From contig CM065818.1 of assembly GCA_033398695.1 (NCBI GenBank), forward strand, positions 34,248,001 through 34,312,000: 64,000 bases of DNA, read 5' to 3'. The position numbers were made by a program, and so were the translations under genes. Of this stretch, positions 20,480 through 31,918 are shown piece after piece; the stretch's first letter is position 1, and the number at the start of each line of letters is the position of its first letter. This stretch comes from Orobanche coerulescens (taxonomy: Eukaryota > Streptophyta > Magnoliopsida > Lamiales > Orobanchaceae). The notes under the pieces are model-generated. The model worked only from the letters and a program-made list of their open reading frames with translations. It made no database searches and was not told the origin of the DNA.

Positions 20480-23110
20480 ATGGCCGGAACCTCATCATCA
20501 TTTGGAGCGGGTACTGCCGCCAAGGACATCGGGCCGCCGGGAGAAACTTCTCCCGTCTTCCACCTGGAGACGGCGGCTGAAGCCATTCGGGCTGGAATCG
20601 ACCCGGCTGAAGTTGAAGCTTTGTTCAATAAGGCCGATGTTGCTAAGGAGTCGGCTGCTGAAGAGAGACGATCGCAGATCGAGAGAGATCTGGCGATCAG
20701 GGCTTACTGGGAGCAACACAGCGATTTCGGTCGGGCCTATAGGGCCTTTGCTGAAATAATGGAGAGGTTAGCCGGTCCTACTCCGAGATTTGATTTCCGG
20801 GGATACTCGGTCGCTTATCCATATGTGCTTCCCAAGCGGTCGCAGTATCGTGCCGCGCAGCGATCGTTGTGGTCGCTCGGCCAAATACGGAGCTCGACGA
20901 CCAGGAGAGATCTGGCCGTCTGGAGGACAAGATTCCATGTTCCTTCAGATGTGGACATGTTCGCGCCAGCAGAGAATGAACGAGCCGACCAGCCTCCGAT
21001 GGGTATGGTCGCAGTGAGTGAGGCCGTTATGGAGGCCGGGTTGCGCTTCCCTCTATCCTTTGCGGTCTCCCATCTGTTGGCCGCTTGGAATGTGGCGCCA
21101 CTTCAGCTGACGCCGAACGCCTGGCTCCAAATAATCTGCACTCTCACCCTTTTCGGCGGTCACCGCCTGTACCGCCTCCCATCGCCGTTGGAGATGAATC
21201 ATTTGTTTAAACTGACGGCTCACAGAGGGTTGGTCGGCGGTTACCATATTCAAGGCCGATCTAGTCGGGTGATTCATGGAGTCCCGAATAAGATACGGGG
21301 CGATTAGACGAAGTGGTTCTGGGTCGCCGGCAAGTGGAGAGCTTCGGCGAGCGACAATCCCACGGGCGAGCTGGAGATCCCCACTGAATTTCGGGAGAGG
21401 AATCCCGGTAAGGGTTTAGACTCTCCCTTCGTTTGGATGTGTTTTGGACTGATCTAATTTGATTTCTGTTTTGCAGGTTTTCATATTCCGGCGATCGAGG
21501 AGCTGCCTTTCGACTTTCTCGTTGTTTGGGAGCGAATTAGGAGCTTGTCGGACGACGACCTAGACGCCACTCGGATCAACAAGGAGAGTCGCTGGTTGTC
21601 GGCTCGACTATTCCGTTTCCCGAGACATCTCGCGGTGCCAGGTATGAGTTCCTGCAACCTTCAATTTCTAGGCGATCGCCTCACTTGAGGATAGTATCTG
21701 ACTGTTGGTTGATTGTCTTAAACTGCAGAGGTTCGTTTTCCTCGCTTTCTGGAGCCTCCGGTGGAGATCGCAATGTCGAACCTGGAGTCCCAGCCGTCTT
21801 CGCCATAAGAGGTCGACTCGGCCCCTCCCGTTGCATTGCCTATAGTTCGGGAGGCGAGCTCGCGTGAGCCGAGCCTCGCGTGGAGCAGGTCGTGGTTGAG
21901 GAGGAGATTCCGAGCAGGCTCCGGCGACCGCAAGAGGCCGAGGCCGGAAGAAACTTCGATTCCTGCCCCGGGCGATGAAGTGCCGATCGCCGCGCCTCCG
22001 ATCACCATTGTTGCCCCGGAGACTGAGCCGCCCTCTGCGGCTTTTATGCGGGAGATGGCGATCACGGATGCAGAGACCCCTCGAGGGAAACCGTTTTTCG
22101 GTCGGGATCCCGAGAAGGCTGAGAGGTAGATAGCATTTTTGTGTTGAAAATTGCATCTGCATAGGAGTTGTATTAACTTTAGTTGTTTTGGTGCAGGATC
22201 CGTCGCGCAGATCCGTCTTGCCCGCCGATGGTCGTAGATTTATTAGCGAGCCGATCTCCTCGCCATTCCTGCGACATTCCTCCCTATGTTAGCAAAGCTA
22301 CTTCTGCTCTGCCGAAGGCATGGACAACTGATCTGGATGCGATTGCCCGGCAGCGATCGTCGAGCTCGATGCATGCTGTTCTCGCCCTTTCTCTTCAGAC
22401 GGCGACCATGGCCGCCTGTGCCGCCAGAGTTTGAGGGGCGGCCCTCCACTATTCGCCTGCAGGAGGATCTCGAGGCGGCTCGGAAAGAGAACGCCGAGTT
22501 TGCTGACAAGATCGCATCGATGGAGAAGGACTCCCTGGAGGCGGCCAAGCGGGCGAGCCATGAGCTTGAGCTGGAGAAGAAGGAGACTGAGAAATATCGT
22601 ATGGCGGTCGACCGATTTCGGGACCAGATGCAGAGTGCCGTCCAGGCGCGGAACGTTGCTGAAGAGGAGGCCGATCGCCAGAAGGTGACGATCGCTCGGC
22701 TGACCAGCGAGCTGACGGAGGCGAGGGAGAAGATTGCTGCGAGGGAGGCCGAGCTCCAGGGGTCGCAACAGGCGATGGCGGAGCTGAGAGGAGAGGTTGA
22801 GGTGACCAAGGCCGATCCCTTCCAAAACTTGGAGTATGTCAGTGAGTTCGCCTATTATTTGGCGTTCGCCGACTCGATCCGAGCGGCTAAGAAGGGAGGC
22901 TTGGAGGTCGGTCCTCTTGCCGATAAATTCAAGGCGTATGCGTTGGAGCATCCTCTCCATTCAGCTTTCTCCTTGCCGATCCTGGATCTTGCGGACATCG
23001 GCGTGGATTTGAGCTGGTATCCGTCTCCAGCCAATCTTGCTCATCCCGACGCTCCGGAAGATGAGGGGCCCACACCGGATGCCGAAGGCGAAGGCCAGGC
23101 TGGGGCCTGA
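20480..23110 (+). pseudogene. Antisense additional gene of H, about four exons, transposase_28-like N-terminus and coiled coil
   Basis: It begins MAGTSSSFGAGTAAKD. Predicted exons are 20480-21407, 21477-21641, 21729-22125 and 22197-23110; each junction has GT...AG (for example CCCG/GTAAGG and TTTTGCAG) and the phases agree across all three introns. Exon 1 contains LRFPLSFAVSHLLAAWNVAP and LTPNAWLQIICTLTLF, resembling the 'putative gypsy type transposon' domain (PF04195-like). Exon 4 encodes a long coiled coil (EDLEAARKENAEFADKIASM onward), then YLAFADSIRAAKKGG and an acidic end. Breaks: TAG at 21305, TAA at 21806, and a +1 frame change near 22430. The function of such proteins is not known. 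It lies opposite to H and ends over 1.2 kb from gag. Confidence 0.72.
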
Positions 23111-24336
23111 GGCACTTCATTTTTTACGTTTTAGCTTGCTTACTTGTAGTTTTGTAGCTTTCTTTTGTAGAACATAGGCCTTCGGGCGACCATGTACTTT
23201 TGATCTTCTCAAGCAATGAACTGAATGTTTGATTATCTTCGATTACTTGAATGAATGGTTATTTTTGAGTCTTTATTTGACTTTGTACAAATGTGTGAGG
23301 AGAGATCGTTGCGAGGGTAGTTCCAAATGAATTGATAAACTCATAAAGACAACTTTTTACAACAAATTCGATCGCTGCACTACATCTGAAAAATGACGAT
23401 CTCCGTATGTGGTTGAATAACGATGATCGTCGTGTAGGTAGTCCGCACTCTTATTGCCCCTTGTTTTTATTCACTTAGCGGAAGCAAGGGGAAGAAAATA
23501 ATTCCTTGAGTGAGCAGTCTTCAATTTTGTCGAATCCTCGGGGACGGTCGTCCGTCTTGGGGAACCGTGCACGATCGCGGAGTTCGATGGACCGACTCCT
23601 TGATCATGTCTTGATGCGCGAAGACATTGAGTGTCTCGTGACTCACTTTATTATGAGGGTCCTCTGTTAGGCTGCGCCTCGCCTCGTATTTAAACGAAGG
23701 GCGTGCGGTCTCGGTCTAGAGGAGTCCTTGCGCCGGGCAGCATCGGATGAATCAACTCCACGCCCGCGGCTTGTTAGCTCTGCTTCCACCTCGGCCAGCC
23801 ATGGAGATGGCCGACCTCGACGGTGTACGTTGAGACGGGGGTCGTGGCACGTCGCATTGTCCGGGTTCACCATGTTAGATGATGAACCTTTGAGGGCAAG
23901 CGATCGTGTCCACTGATTTATTTTGGAGGGCCCTCAGACTACGCCGGCCTCGTATTTAAACGAAAGGCGGGCGATCTTGGCCTAAAGGGACCTTGCATGG
24001 CCTAAGTAGTCGGTTCCATCGACCACCAGGACCATGGCTGCACTCTTCCACCTTGGATCGTCATGCAGGTGCCGACCTTCGATGGTGTACGTTGTGCGGA
24101 GGAGGCGATCTCGTGCCTTAGTACATCATGTTAGATGGTGAACTGTAGATGGCGATCGAGTCCTCCAGTTTCTAAATAAGGAGGGAGATCTGGGTGACTT
24201 CCGAGGTCTCCTTTTCTTGATTGAAGTATGTAGGGACGGTCGCCGAGGTTGGTCCAGGGGTCGGCTCATATGAGCTTTCCAGCCTGTTTTGTGTTCGACT
24301 CGGACGATCGTCCATAGAGATAGGTAGGGGCTTCGG
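23111..24336. repeat. Non-coding middle of H with two diverged tandem units
   Basis: No convincing gene. Two related units of about 270 bases begin near 23670 and 23940. Both hold CCTCGTATTTAAACGAA, then a CATGG...GCCGACCT block, TGTACGTTG and CATGTTAGATG.TGAAC. Such repeats near the 3' part are usual in Tat-lineage elements. Short frames here (23667-23916) are not supported. Confidence 0.6.
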
Positions 24337-25875
24337 CTAAACCAACAAGCTGTCCAACTTGCCCTCCTCGAACAATCTCCAGAGCTGTTTGAGGAGATCG
24401 CGGCATTTGTTGGTGCTGTGGCCGGGACTCTTGTGGTAGGCACAATATTGATTGTTGTCCAGGTGACCGTGGTCCATTATTGCCTTTGGCTTTTTGAGCT
24501 CTTCGTGCCCCTTGATGGCATAGAAAATATGTGCCGGAGTTCTGTTGAACGTATGGAGGAGATGGGCTTCCATGTCCTCGAAAGTCTTGAGATCTCCGGG
24601 TGTCTTGGCGATCGCCTTCTTTGCTCTGGCGATCGCTATCTTCTGGACAAGAGGTGGCGTTTCCTCGTCTAAGCGGAGGGTGAGTAGCCTTTGCCTGGCC
24701 AGGAAGTTGGCAGCTTTAGCGCGGAAGATCGCGTAAGTTGGGGGAATATCCTTGGAGAGATGTCTAAACATGGGAGAGTGTCCGTGGAATCCCCCCATGA
24801 CTGAATAGAGAGCAAGCTCGTCACTGACGGGTTCGCCGGTGAGGATGATTTCGTCTACCCGGTCGATGTAATCTGCGTCAGTTTCGTCCTTCCCCTGCTT
24901 GATTTTTATCATGCGGTGGGGACCTTCTGGTCTGGCGACCTTGCTGGCGAAGTATGACGTGAAGTCCTTCGACAGTTTCTTAAAAGAGGTGATTGATCGT
25001 GGTGGTAGTGAGACATACCACCTATGGGCCAGCTCGCCCAATGTTAGCGGGAAGATCCGGCACTTGGTTGCATCAGATGCCCCACACCCAGTCATGTAAA
25101 TTCGGAATTTACTCAGGTGGGTTTCGGGGTCCGATCTCCCCTCATACAGAGGTGCTTTGGGAGGAGCGATCGTTGGTTGTATGGGGGCAAGCTCGATGTG
25201 GACCGCGAGTGGCTCTGTCGGCCCGACGATCTTCTTGCTGGTGCTCGCCCCAGTGTCCAAGAGTGCTCTCATCTCGTCGAGCTGGCGTTGTATGGCAGCC
25301 ATCGCCGTGGCCTGACTGCTAGCGGCTCGGCGCTCGGAGAGGGAGCAGAGGCGATTGAGTACTGATTCCCTGGCGATCGGGGCGGGAGTCAGATGGATGA
25401 CCTGCGTTCGGCTGTGAGGTGGGTAGGCCAAACTTCTGGTGACGGATTCGGATTCCGTCTTTTCGAGGTTGGAAACATAGTGCCCCGGTCGCCAGGATGG
25501 GTCGCGCCCCAAGCGATCGAATATGGATCCGTCCGGTCGTGCGAGAGCCTTTCCTCGCGAATTGGGGCTTTTTGACGATCGCTCGTTCAGTAGCCCGCTG
25601 AGTTTCCATTTTCCCATGCGGCGGATGATCGAGAGAGTTATTGCAGGCGACGCACATGCTCTCCGTCGCTCCTCTAGGATGGCCATAGCCTCCTCGATCT
25701 ATTCCTCGGTTTGTAACTGGTCGAGTGAGAGGTTGGGGCCATCTCTCGGATGCGGGATCGAGAGTCTCGCGTTGCTGCGGCTTCCCCCTGTCGTTGGCTG
25801 GGGTTCGGACTGGGCCGAGATATGGTGTCCGGCGGTTCGGAGAGCGGCTTTCTTCGACGTACCGGCGGATGTCAT
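24337..25875 (-). pseudogene. Element H Gag, Tat/Ogre type
   Basis: The likely start is ATG at 25875 (MTSAGTSKKAALRT), but a TAG at 25699-25701 follows after 58 codons; from 25686 to 24337 the frame is open for 449 codons. It carries AIQRQLDEMRALLDTG, then the Gag core (YEGRSDPETHLSKFRIYM, AHRWYVSLPPRSITSFKKLS, GKDETDADYIDRVDEIIL), then the zinc-knuckle-like CAYHKSPGHSTNKCRDL, as in Tat and Athila elements. After it no protease or RT follows. With Gag alone H would need the enzymes of a related element. Confidence 0.85.
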
Positions 25876-25980
25876 GATTCTGAAGGTTTTCTTTGAAGTG
25901 CAGTGAGTGTCACTTCAAGTATATGCCCCGAGAACAGTGAGTGTTCTTCGGGACGGTAGAAATAAAAGTTTGAGGGTTAG

Positions 25981-26000
25981 ATCCCCTTCTTCTAGCGCCA
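25981..26000 (-). other. Primer-binding site of element H
   Basis: The minus strand reads TGGCGCTAGAAGAAGGGGAT, two bases after the 5' LTR. It is not the initiator-Met type of the other elements. Ogre-type elements often use an Arg tRNA, but I cannot confirm which tRNA this matches. Confidence 0.7.
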
Positions 26001-26002
26001 AT

Positions 26003-27201
26003 TGTTGCTACCCAAAATATTATCCGGAGATAGATATTGCTGGAATGGATGGGATAGCAAACAAATGCAAGAGCACTTCCGCGAGAAAGATAAATAACAC
26101 AAGATTTGCCGGGGTTGTTAGTCCCGGGCTTGAATGCTCTCGCGAGATATTATTAATACCAATATTCGGGGATACAAGTACTAATGTAAGAATACAATTA
26201 CAATGAGTGTAAAGATTCTTGTTATCTTAGCTAGTGAGCGTGTAGATTGCCGGAAGAACCAGATTTGATGCTCTGTGAGTTCTTGTAACAAAGGATATAA
26301 ACAGTCGCGGCGGTGAGAGATCGATCGTCTCTCACGGCGAGTATTTAGCTGGGTGCTTGGGCTCCGGGGCTTATGAATCCTTTGGAATCTGTCTAGTGGA
26401 GACTTGCTGCTTCTGCCGATCGTCTTCTAGACGAGAGATTTGGAGAGAGAAGTCCTGAGATGGATTCCGTTGAGATAGCCGGGAGCTTGATGATATGTAT
26501 GTTCTTCAGTATTTCCGTGAATGTATCGGAATGTGAGAGAATGTGTTCTGAGCGTAAGTCAGAATGAATTCGGAACCGTTGGTGTAATGAATTTCGAACC
26601 GTAGGTTGAATGTGAGAGAATGTGAACCTTTTTCCAGCAGGAAGAGGTTCTCTATTTATAGGGCTTGGATACGCCGGGCGATCGCCTTCTCTGCAATATA
26701 ATAATCGGGCGATCGTCTTTTAGCACATGGGCCTGTCCCCTCACAGTCTGCAGGAGTTGGCCGGCACAATCGTGCGGTCCAATGGGGAGCTTACACGCGT
26801 CCCGAGTTGCTGACACGGGTGGTCCCACTGACAACTTTCGGCGCGCATGCTGGTAGGTGAGGTAGGTGACAGGCTGTGGTCAAAAGATCTTGTCTGTCAG
26901 CAGAAGATCTTGTCAGCGCCTTTGGTGGATCTGCACGTGGGTGCTTTTCTGAGATCCAGTCCTTGATGACTTCGACGGGCGATCGTCTCTGCTCGGGGCG
27001 CAGGTCGATTGCCCTTAGCTGGTTAGTAGAGTAGATCGCCAGCTGCCAAAGGGCGATCGCCTTGGGAGTCGATCGCTAGGTAACTGATGGTGGTCTGATA
27101 TCTTCGACTTGGCGAGCTAGCCATAATTTGACTAATGTTGACTTGGTCGCTCGGCCTTATAGTCGATTCGCCTGTCGGGATGAATAAATCGTGACAGAAC
27201 A
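26003..27201 (-). mobile_element. Element H 5' LTR
   Basis: Nearly identical to 18764-19963. A TATA box on the minus strand is at 26652-26660. The most divergent spot is near 26760, where a small block was replaced (compare 19520). Confidence 0.9.
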
Positions 27202-27206
27202 CCTTG

Positions 27207-28175
27207 CACCTCTTGATCCTCGATCCTCGGATGCCTTTACAGTCTCTTACTTCAACCAGTGAAGTACCCCGTACTCAAGATTATAGACAAGAGTGTTTGT
27301 CTTCTCCAACTTAAGAGCTTCCTTAAGTATGAACTTTTAGATCTGCTCTTTTCACGATGCTATTTGATTGCTTGAGATTGCTTGATTGCTTTGATCGCTA
27401 GAATGTATGTTCGCACTAGTTGCTCGCCAAATCTCTCGGATATATATAGGTCAGATCTCTGAGCTTCTTCCTTGTAGCCGTTGCAAATCTTTGAACAAAT
27501 CCGTCCGTTGGAGAGAGACTTCATTGTTTAATCTTTTCTGAACGTTGCAAGGCTGGATTCCCATTATTTAATTTTATCTTCCGACCGTTGTGAGGACTTC
27601 GCATGTGAGCGCCGAATCTTTTGAATATAAAAGGATTAAAGTCTTCACGGGTCGTGATGATTTAATCAAATCATATCTCTTGGGAATCACTCCAATTTGT
27701 CTCTTCACGTTGCATGTGAGCTTTCCGTAATATTTGACTTTTCAAAGCATGCCGACGTGGACTTGGAGTACTAGGTCAGAGTCGAGTAGTCGATATGCGC
27801 CTTACATCTCTGCAGGTAGGTCCTCTACTGCTCACTGCTTGTGACTTGTCCGGGTCGTGACTTCCCGAGGTACCTCTACCGCACCTGGTCAAACTTCTCT
27901 CGATAAATTTAGTTGACCAGAGCTACTCCGATCGAGTCGGCCGCTCCTCTCGATGGACTAGGTCAGTACTTAGTACTTAGCCGTTTTTCACTTAACTAAC
28001 TTTTCGCCTACGTAAGACACTCATTTGTTTCTACTTTACATTTTGACAAGTTTTATACTTAACATATGTATGCCTATGGAAGATACTCATTTGTATCTTA
28101 CTTAAATATTTCCAATTAATAAAAATTTGATATTAAATTAATGACATCATCAAAATCTAACAAGTATTCCTAACA
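27207..28175 (-). mobile_element. Element G1 3' LTR, second piece
   Basis: It continues from CACCTCTTGATCC to AAGTATTCCTAACA. Compared with the 5' LTR (37769-38754) it has clustered short indels, many beside CTG/CAG (for example near 27640, 27785 and 27840). The polypurine tract AAAATAGGGGGAATT (minus strand) follows at about 28176-28190. Confidence 0.88.
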
Positions 28176-28391
28176 AATTCCCCCTATTTTGATGATGGCA
28201 AAACTAAGTAAGAAATCAAATGACCAAGTCTGCACTTAAGTGCGAGACAAAAGCGAAATCACTAATATTGAGACAATCGGAAATTGTCATTCAACAGACT
28301 GTTTATAAACTTTTCTGACTTATCATTGAAATTTTACAGGAATGTTTTAAGTACAGAAAATAAAATTACAAGTAAGAGAAATAACTAAAGG

Positions 28392-29585
28392 TCATCTGCC
28401 TCTTCCTCTGCCTCTTCGAATAGCCGCTAAGTGTGCTTGAATGGTTTGCTCCGATAGGTCTTACCTTGACCGGAGCAAGGCCATATTTTCTTTTCACAAC
28501 AAGTACTGCAAGTCCTCGTTTGCCGAGATCTGAATCGTTTCTCAAGACACACTAGCTTGATTTCCCTCAAGTGCTAACTCATCAAGTTCACCGTCCATAC
28601 GGATTGGTGCTTCTTCACTACGAATGTGGGAATCATAGGAAAAGCATTTTGCTCTTTAGCGTGCTTCTTCGTAATGACCCCAAAGCTTCGGATGGATTTC
28701 TTTCATGAAGTTTATGAAAATTTCTTGTGGGGAGAGTTTGTCATCATGGAGTAGTTCCTGCATAATAGTCTCTGATGAATCTCTTCTTAGCAGATCCCCA
28801 CATCTCAAGAGCTTCAAATGGAATGAAATCCTCAACAAACCATAGCTCCTTCCCTTCCCATTCTAGAGTAGGTCCAAAACCACCTCTAGTTCTTCTTCTC
28901 TTCCCTTCAGGCTGGTCAGCCTGGTCTTCTGGATCTACAGCTTCCTTTCTCTTTAGACTGGAGGGTCCTTCAATCTGAGGGACATCCTGCTTCTTCTTGC
29001 TTCTGATTTCTCTTTCTTCCCCCTTTTTGCCAGCATCAATAAGGGTAGACAACTGCTGTTCCATGCGGCTCATCCAATCAGACATGCCAAATGGCATTCT
29101 GTTGTTGGTAGGGGGAGGAGGCTGAGGGATCTCTCTCTGAAGAAGGGTGTCAATCTTGGCATTTATCGATCAAGGTCGAGTGACTGAGTTGATTGCAGCT
29201 ATCCAATAGTATCTCTGACGATTTGCTTGATCAGCTCAGTCATGGTAGGGGATAACTGAGCTGATGGAGAGTGCTCTCCTGATCCTTCTGCAAGGGAACC
29301 ACCGCTGCAGCTCGTCTGCAGTGGTAGGTCAGAGTGGGTTTTCTCCGGGGTCCCTGACCTGGAGTCTTCAGCCAGATCTGCGTCTAGGCTGGTGTACCTG
29401 GCAGGTACCACAGACCTATCTGCAGCTTCGTGAGTAGGCTCTGGCTCCGGCTCTTGTTCTGGCTCCTTGTCTCCTTCTCTCTCTCTCTCTTCCCCTTCTT
29501 CTTCTCCAGATTTTTCTTTTTCTTCTTCCTCATCTTTTTCCTTTTCATTTTCCTTCTCTGCTCCTGCTTCTCCTCCATCATCATT

Positions 29586-29629
<44 letters not shown>

Positions 29630-31403
29630 TCTTATCATCATCCTTCTCCTTCTCTTCTCCTTCATCATCCTCATCCTACTTTTCTTTTTCATCTTTTTCC
29701 TGATCTACCTCCTCTCCTTCTTCTTCATCTCCTTCATCAGCCACTTCTTCTGTCTTCTCAATCTCCTCTGGCTGTTTTTCAACTGGTATATTTTCTTCTG
29801 ATTTTCTCTCTTCTTCATCTTCTTCAGCCACCAAATCAATACTTTCATTATCTCCATCTACTTCTTCAATCCTTATCTCCTTTTCAACTTCTTCCTCCTC
29901 TTCCTCTCCAAAAACACCATCAAAAATACTGAGCATGATATAATGAATAAAGTGCTCCATGTTTGTTTTAAAATGTGACATGAACCATTTATCCTGGAGG
30001 ATTAAAGCCAAATCTGATTCTTTGCAAAATTCAATCAGAACCTCCTCAGTGGCTTGGGGATATTCCCAACCACTAGTTGCAATAAATGTTTGAAGATTTG
30101 TAAAAGACATGGTTTTGAAAGATTTCCACTCTTTAAAAATATGTACAAAAGAGTGTTTCTCTGCTTGTGGTTTAACAAGCTGGAGTTGTTCAATAGAAAG
30201 ATTGAAGGTATTATTTTCTAATAGGTTAAAAGTATAGTCTGCTTCAGGGATAGAGATTATTAGACCTGCTTCCTCTTCTTCGGATATGTAGACTGGAGGT
30301 GTGATAACAGGTACAATCCGAGTTTCAACGGTGTCCAGTGCAGTGTGTCCGGGATGGATTGGTGATTGACCGATGGGCCGCGTGGTGCTCGATCGCTTCT
30401 CTCGCCGAATCGCAGCTTCCTAGGCCTCTTAGGAGAGGGTTCGGTGATGACTGCAGTTAGAGGGTCCTTATGGGGCTGGTCCCCGTCTCTTGAATCTGAT
30501 AGCAATTGGTGTCTCGTCAGACTCGTTGTCGGACTCGATCAGCCTCCGATCTCACCGCAGTCCTGTCCGATTCTCTCGATAAATCGTATCTTGGATATGA
30601 CCTTGAGTCCGGCAGATCTTTCAACAATCGGGCCGCTTTCCCAGTGCCTCCGACTTTCTTCTTTTCATGGTCCATATGACCAAGCCTCTTATTTGGGTGG
30701 AAAGGGTCAATGTTTCCCTTAGCCACTCCGGTCTTCTCCAAAAACCAACTAAGATGCGTTCCGAACGCCAACTTAGTCTTGAACTTCTTCTCATCTTCAA
30801 GCCACTCGACCTTGTTCACCTCGCGCACAAGTTGCCTGAAAATATAGTCCGCCCAATCGACTTCCTCTTCCTGAATCAACGCACCCAACACCATAAATTT
30901 CGAAGATGACAGTTGGTCATAGCTGCCCGCCATCCCCATGACTATCTTGTTGGTGATGTCCAACGCAACTCGGTAAATCCTTTTTAACTCATTCCTCTTG
31001 GCTGTAAACTTCAATTTCTCTGGGATATTTTCGGCTTTAATCGTTTTCCAGGTTTCGGCAGATGATTGTTTAAGGGCTTCGACCGCCAAACCACGATGTT
31101 TCATCCCGAATATAGAACGAATCTTCTCTGAATCTATGCTGACAGGAACTCCGCCGACTGTGCTGTGAATCCCGTGCTGAATCAGATAGGCATTGCGATA
31201 GAATTCAACAACATCTTCCTTGAACAAATGTTGCGGGTTGATGTCGAGAAACGGGTAAATCCCATTAAGCTTCATCGCCCGGATCAAATTGAGCATATCA
31301 AGGTCTTCCAGATTTGCTTCTAGTAAACCTCGAAGTCGACAACCATGGAGAAAATGACCTGGTCCTTCACCGCTTTCAAGTTCACTCCTTCAAAAGATGC
31401 CAT
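28392..31403 (-). pseudogene. G1 extra 3' ORF (SIRE env-like position)
   Basis: It starts at 31403 (MASFEGVNLKAVKDQ); a TAG after about 29 codons and a frameshift break the start. The open part 30517-31296 gives MLNLIRAMKLNGIYPFLDIN, HLFKEDVVEFYRNAYLIQHG and SIDSEKIRSIFGMKHRGLA: a globular domain resembling 'putative plant transposon protein' domains (PF20167-like). A long Asp/Glu-rich linker follows (29500-30110, with a GAT repeat), then LEWEGKELWFVEDFIPFEAL and a C-terminus ending in RGRGR-type repeats (28392). The position between RNase H and 3' LTR is that of the SIRE env-like gene, but I see no clear signal peptide or membrane segment. Its role is unknown. Confidence 0.7.
29574..29640. 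repeat. Trinucleotide microsatellite (CAT)n in the acidic linker
   Basis: About 20 ATC/CAT units. Read in the frame of the acidic linker on the minus strand they give aspartates. G2 has a shorter interrupted version at 41696-41738. The methionine-only and serine-only frames here are shadows. Confidence 0.85.
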
Positions 31404-31918
31404 TTCTGCAAAAAGGATTTTAGGATTTTTAGTGTATATTTTTGCTCTGTAAATTCTAGGGTTTCTGTAAGCGTAAAGAGTAAAGTGAAAGGTTTTCTTT
31501 CCTTATAAAGAAGATGAAAAGACGTTTGTATTAGTTTATTATATATTTGAAAGGTGGTACGCCTTTTGATATTCTTTTGAATTTCAAATTTGAATCGGTG
31601 GTACGATTTCAAATTCGACGGTTAATTCTGATTGGCCATCGTAAAGGTTGATTTAATAGGTGTTTGACGCATGTATTAAAATTGCCACTTGGCTTATAAA
31701 ATGTATATTTTGAATGCCATAATATTATAAATGTGGCAGAAAATAAAAAATAGAGATCAGTTTAGAGAACTTAGCTGGTTCGTTTCGTTGACTGTTGACC
31801 ACTCTGCAATAGGTGAGTTTGACTTCTACTTTGGTATTGATCTGACTAAGTTGCTTCGTCTGGCCTTCGTCTTCTCGCCTGCATCAGCTTAGGCTGATTC
31901 TGAGGGTCCATCCTTCCT

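Larger units (their letters stand above)
18764..27201 (-). mobile_element. Element H: non-autonomous Tat/Ogre-like retrotransposon, minus strand
   Basis: LTRs of 1200 bp (18764-19963) and 1199 bp (26003-27201) differ at only about a dozen places by eye, so H is one of the youngest elements here. TSD ccttg at 18759-18763 and 27202-27206. Primer-binding site and gag lie by the right LTR and the polypurine tract by the left one, so H reads on the minus strand. I see no protease, RT, RNase H or integrase. Instead the 3' half holds a gene on the opposite (plus) strand. Tat-lineage elements are known to carry such antisense additional ORFs. Confidence 0.88.

Noticed and set aside
20410..20719. Alternative frames around 20410-21017 on both strands
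   Set aside because: They overlap exon 1 of the antisense gene in other phases and lack similarity to known domains.
19440..22760. GCGATCGC words recalling the cyanobacterial HIP1 palindrome, hinting at contamination
   Set aside because: They are inside a plant LTR retrotransposon with TSD in another plant retrotransposon. Bacterial origin is excluded by context.
22243..22960. Long minus-strand frames of 188 and 220 codons opposite the antisense gene of H
   Set aside because: They are shadows of the coiled-coil frame; the plus-strand frame has the heptad pattern and the splice sites.
25981..26000. Possible tRNA gene fragment
   Set aside because: Only the length of a primer-binding site is present, next to an LTR. 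There is no cloverleaf.
29384..29703. Long Met-rich, Ser-rich and Phe/Ile-rich frames
   Set aside because: They are shifted readings of GAT/CAT and TTC repeats. The real frame is the Asp/Glu-rich linker of the extra ORF.
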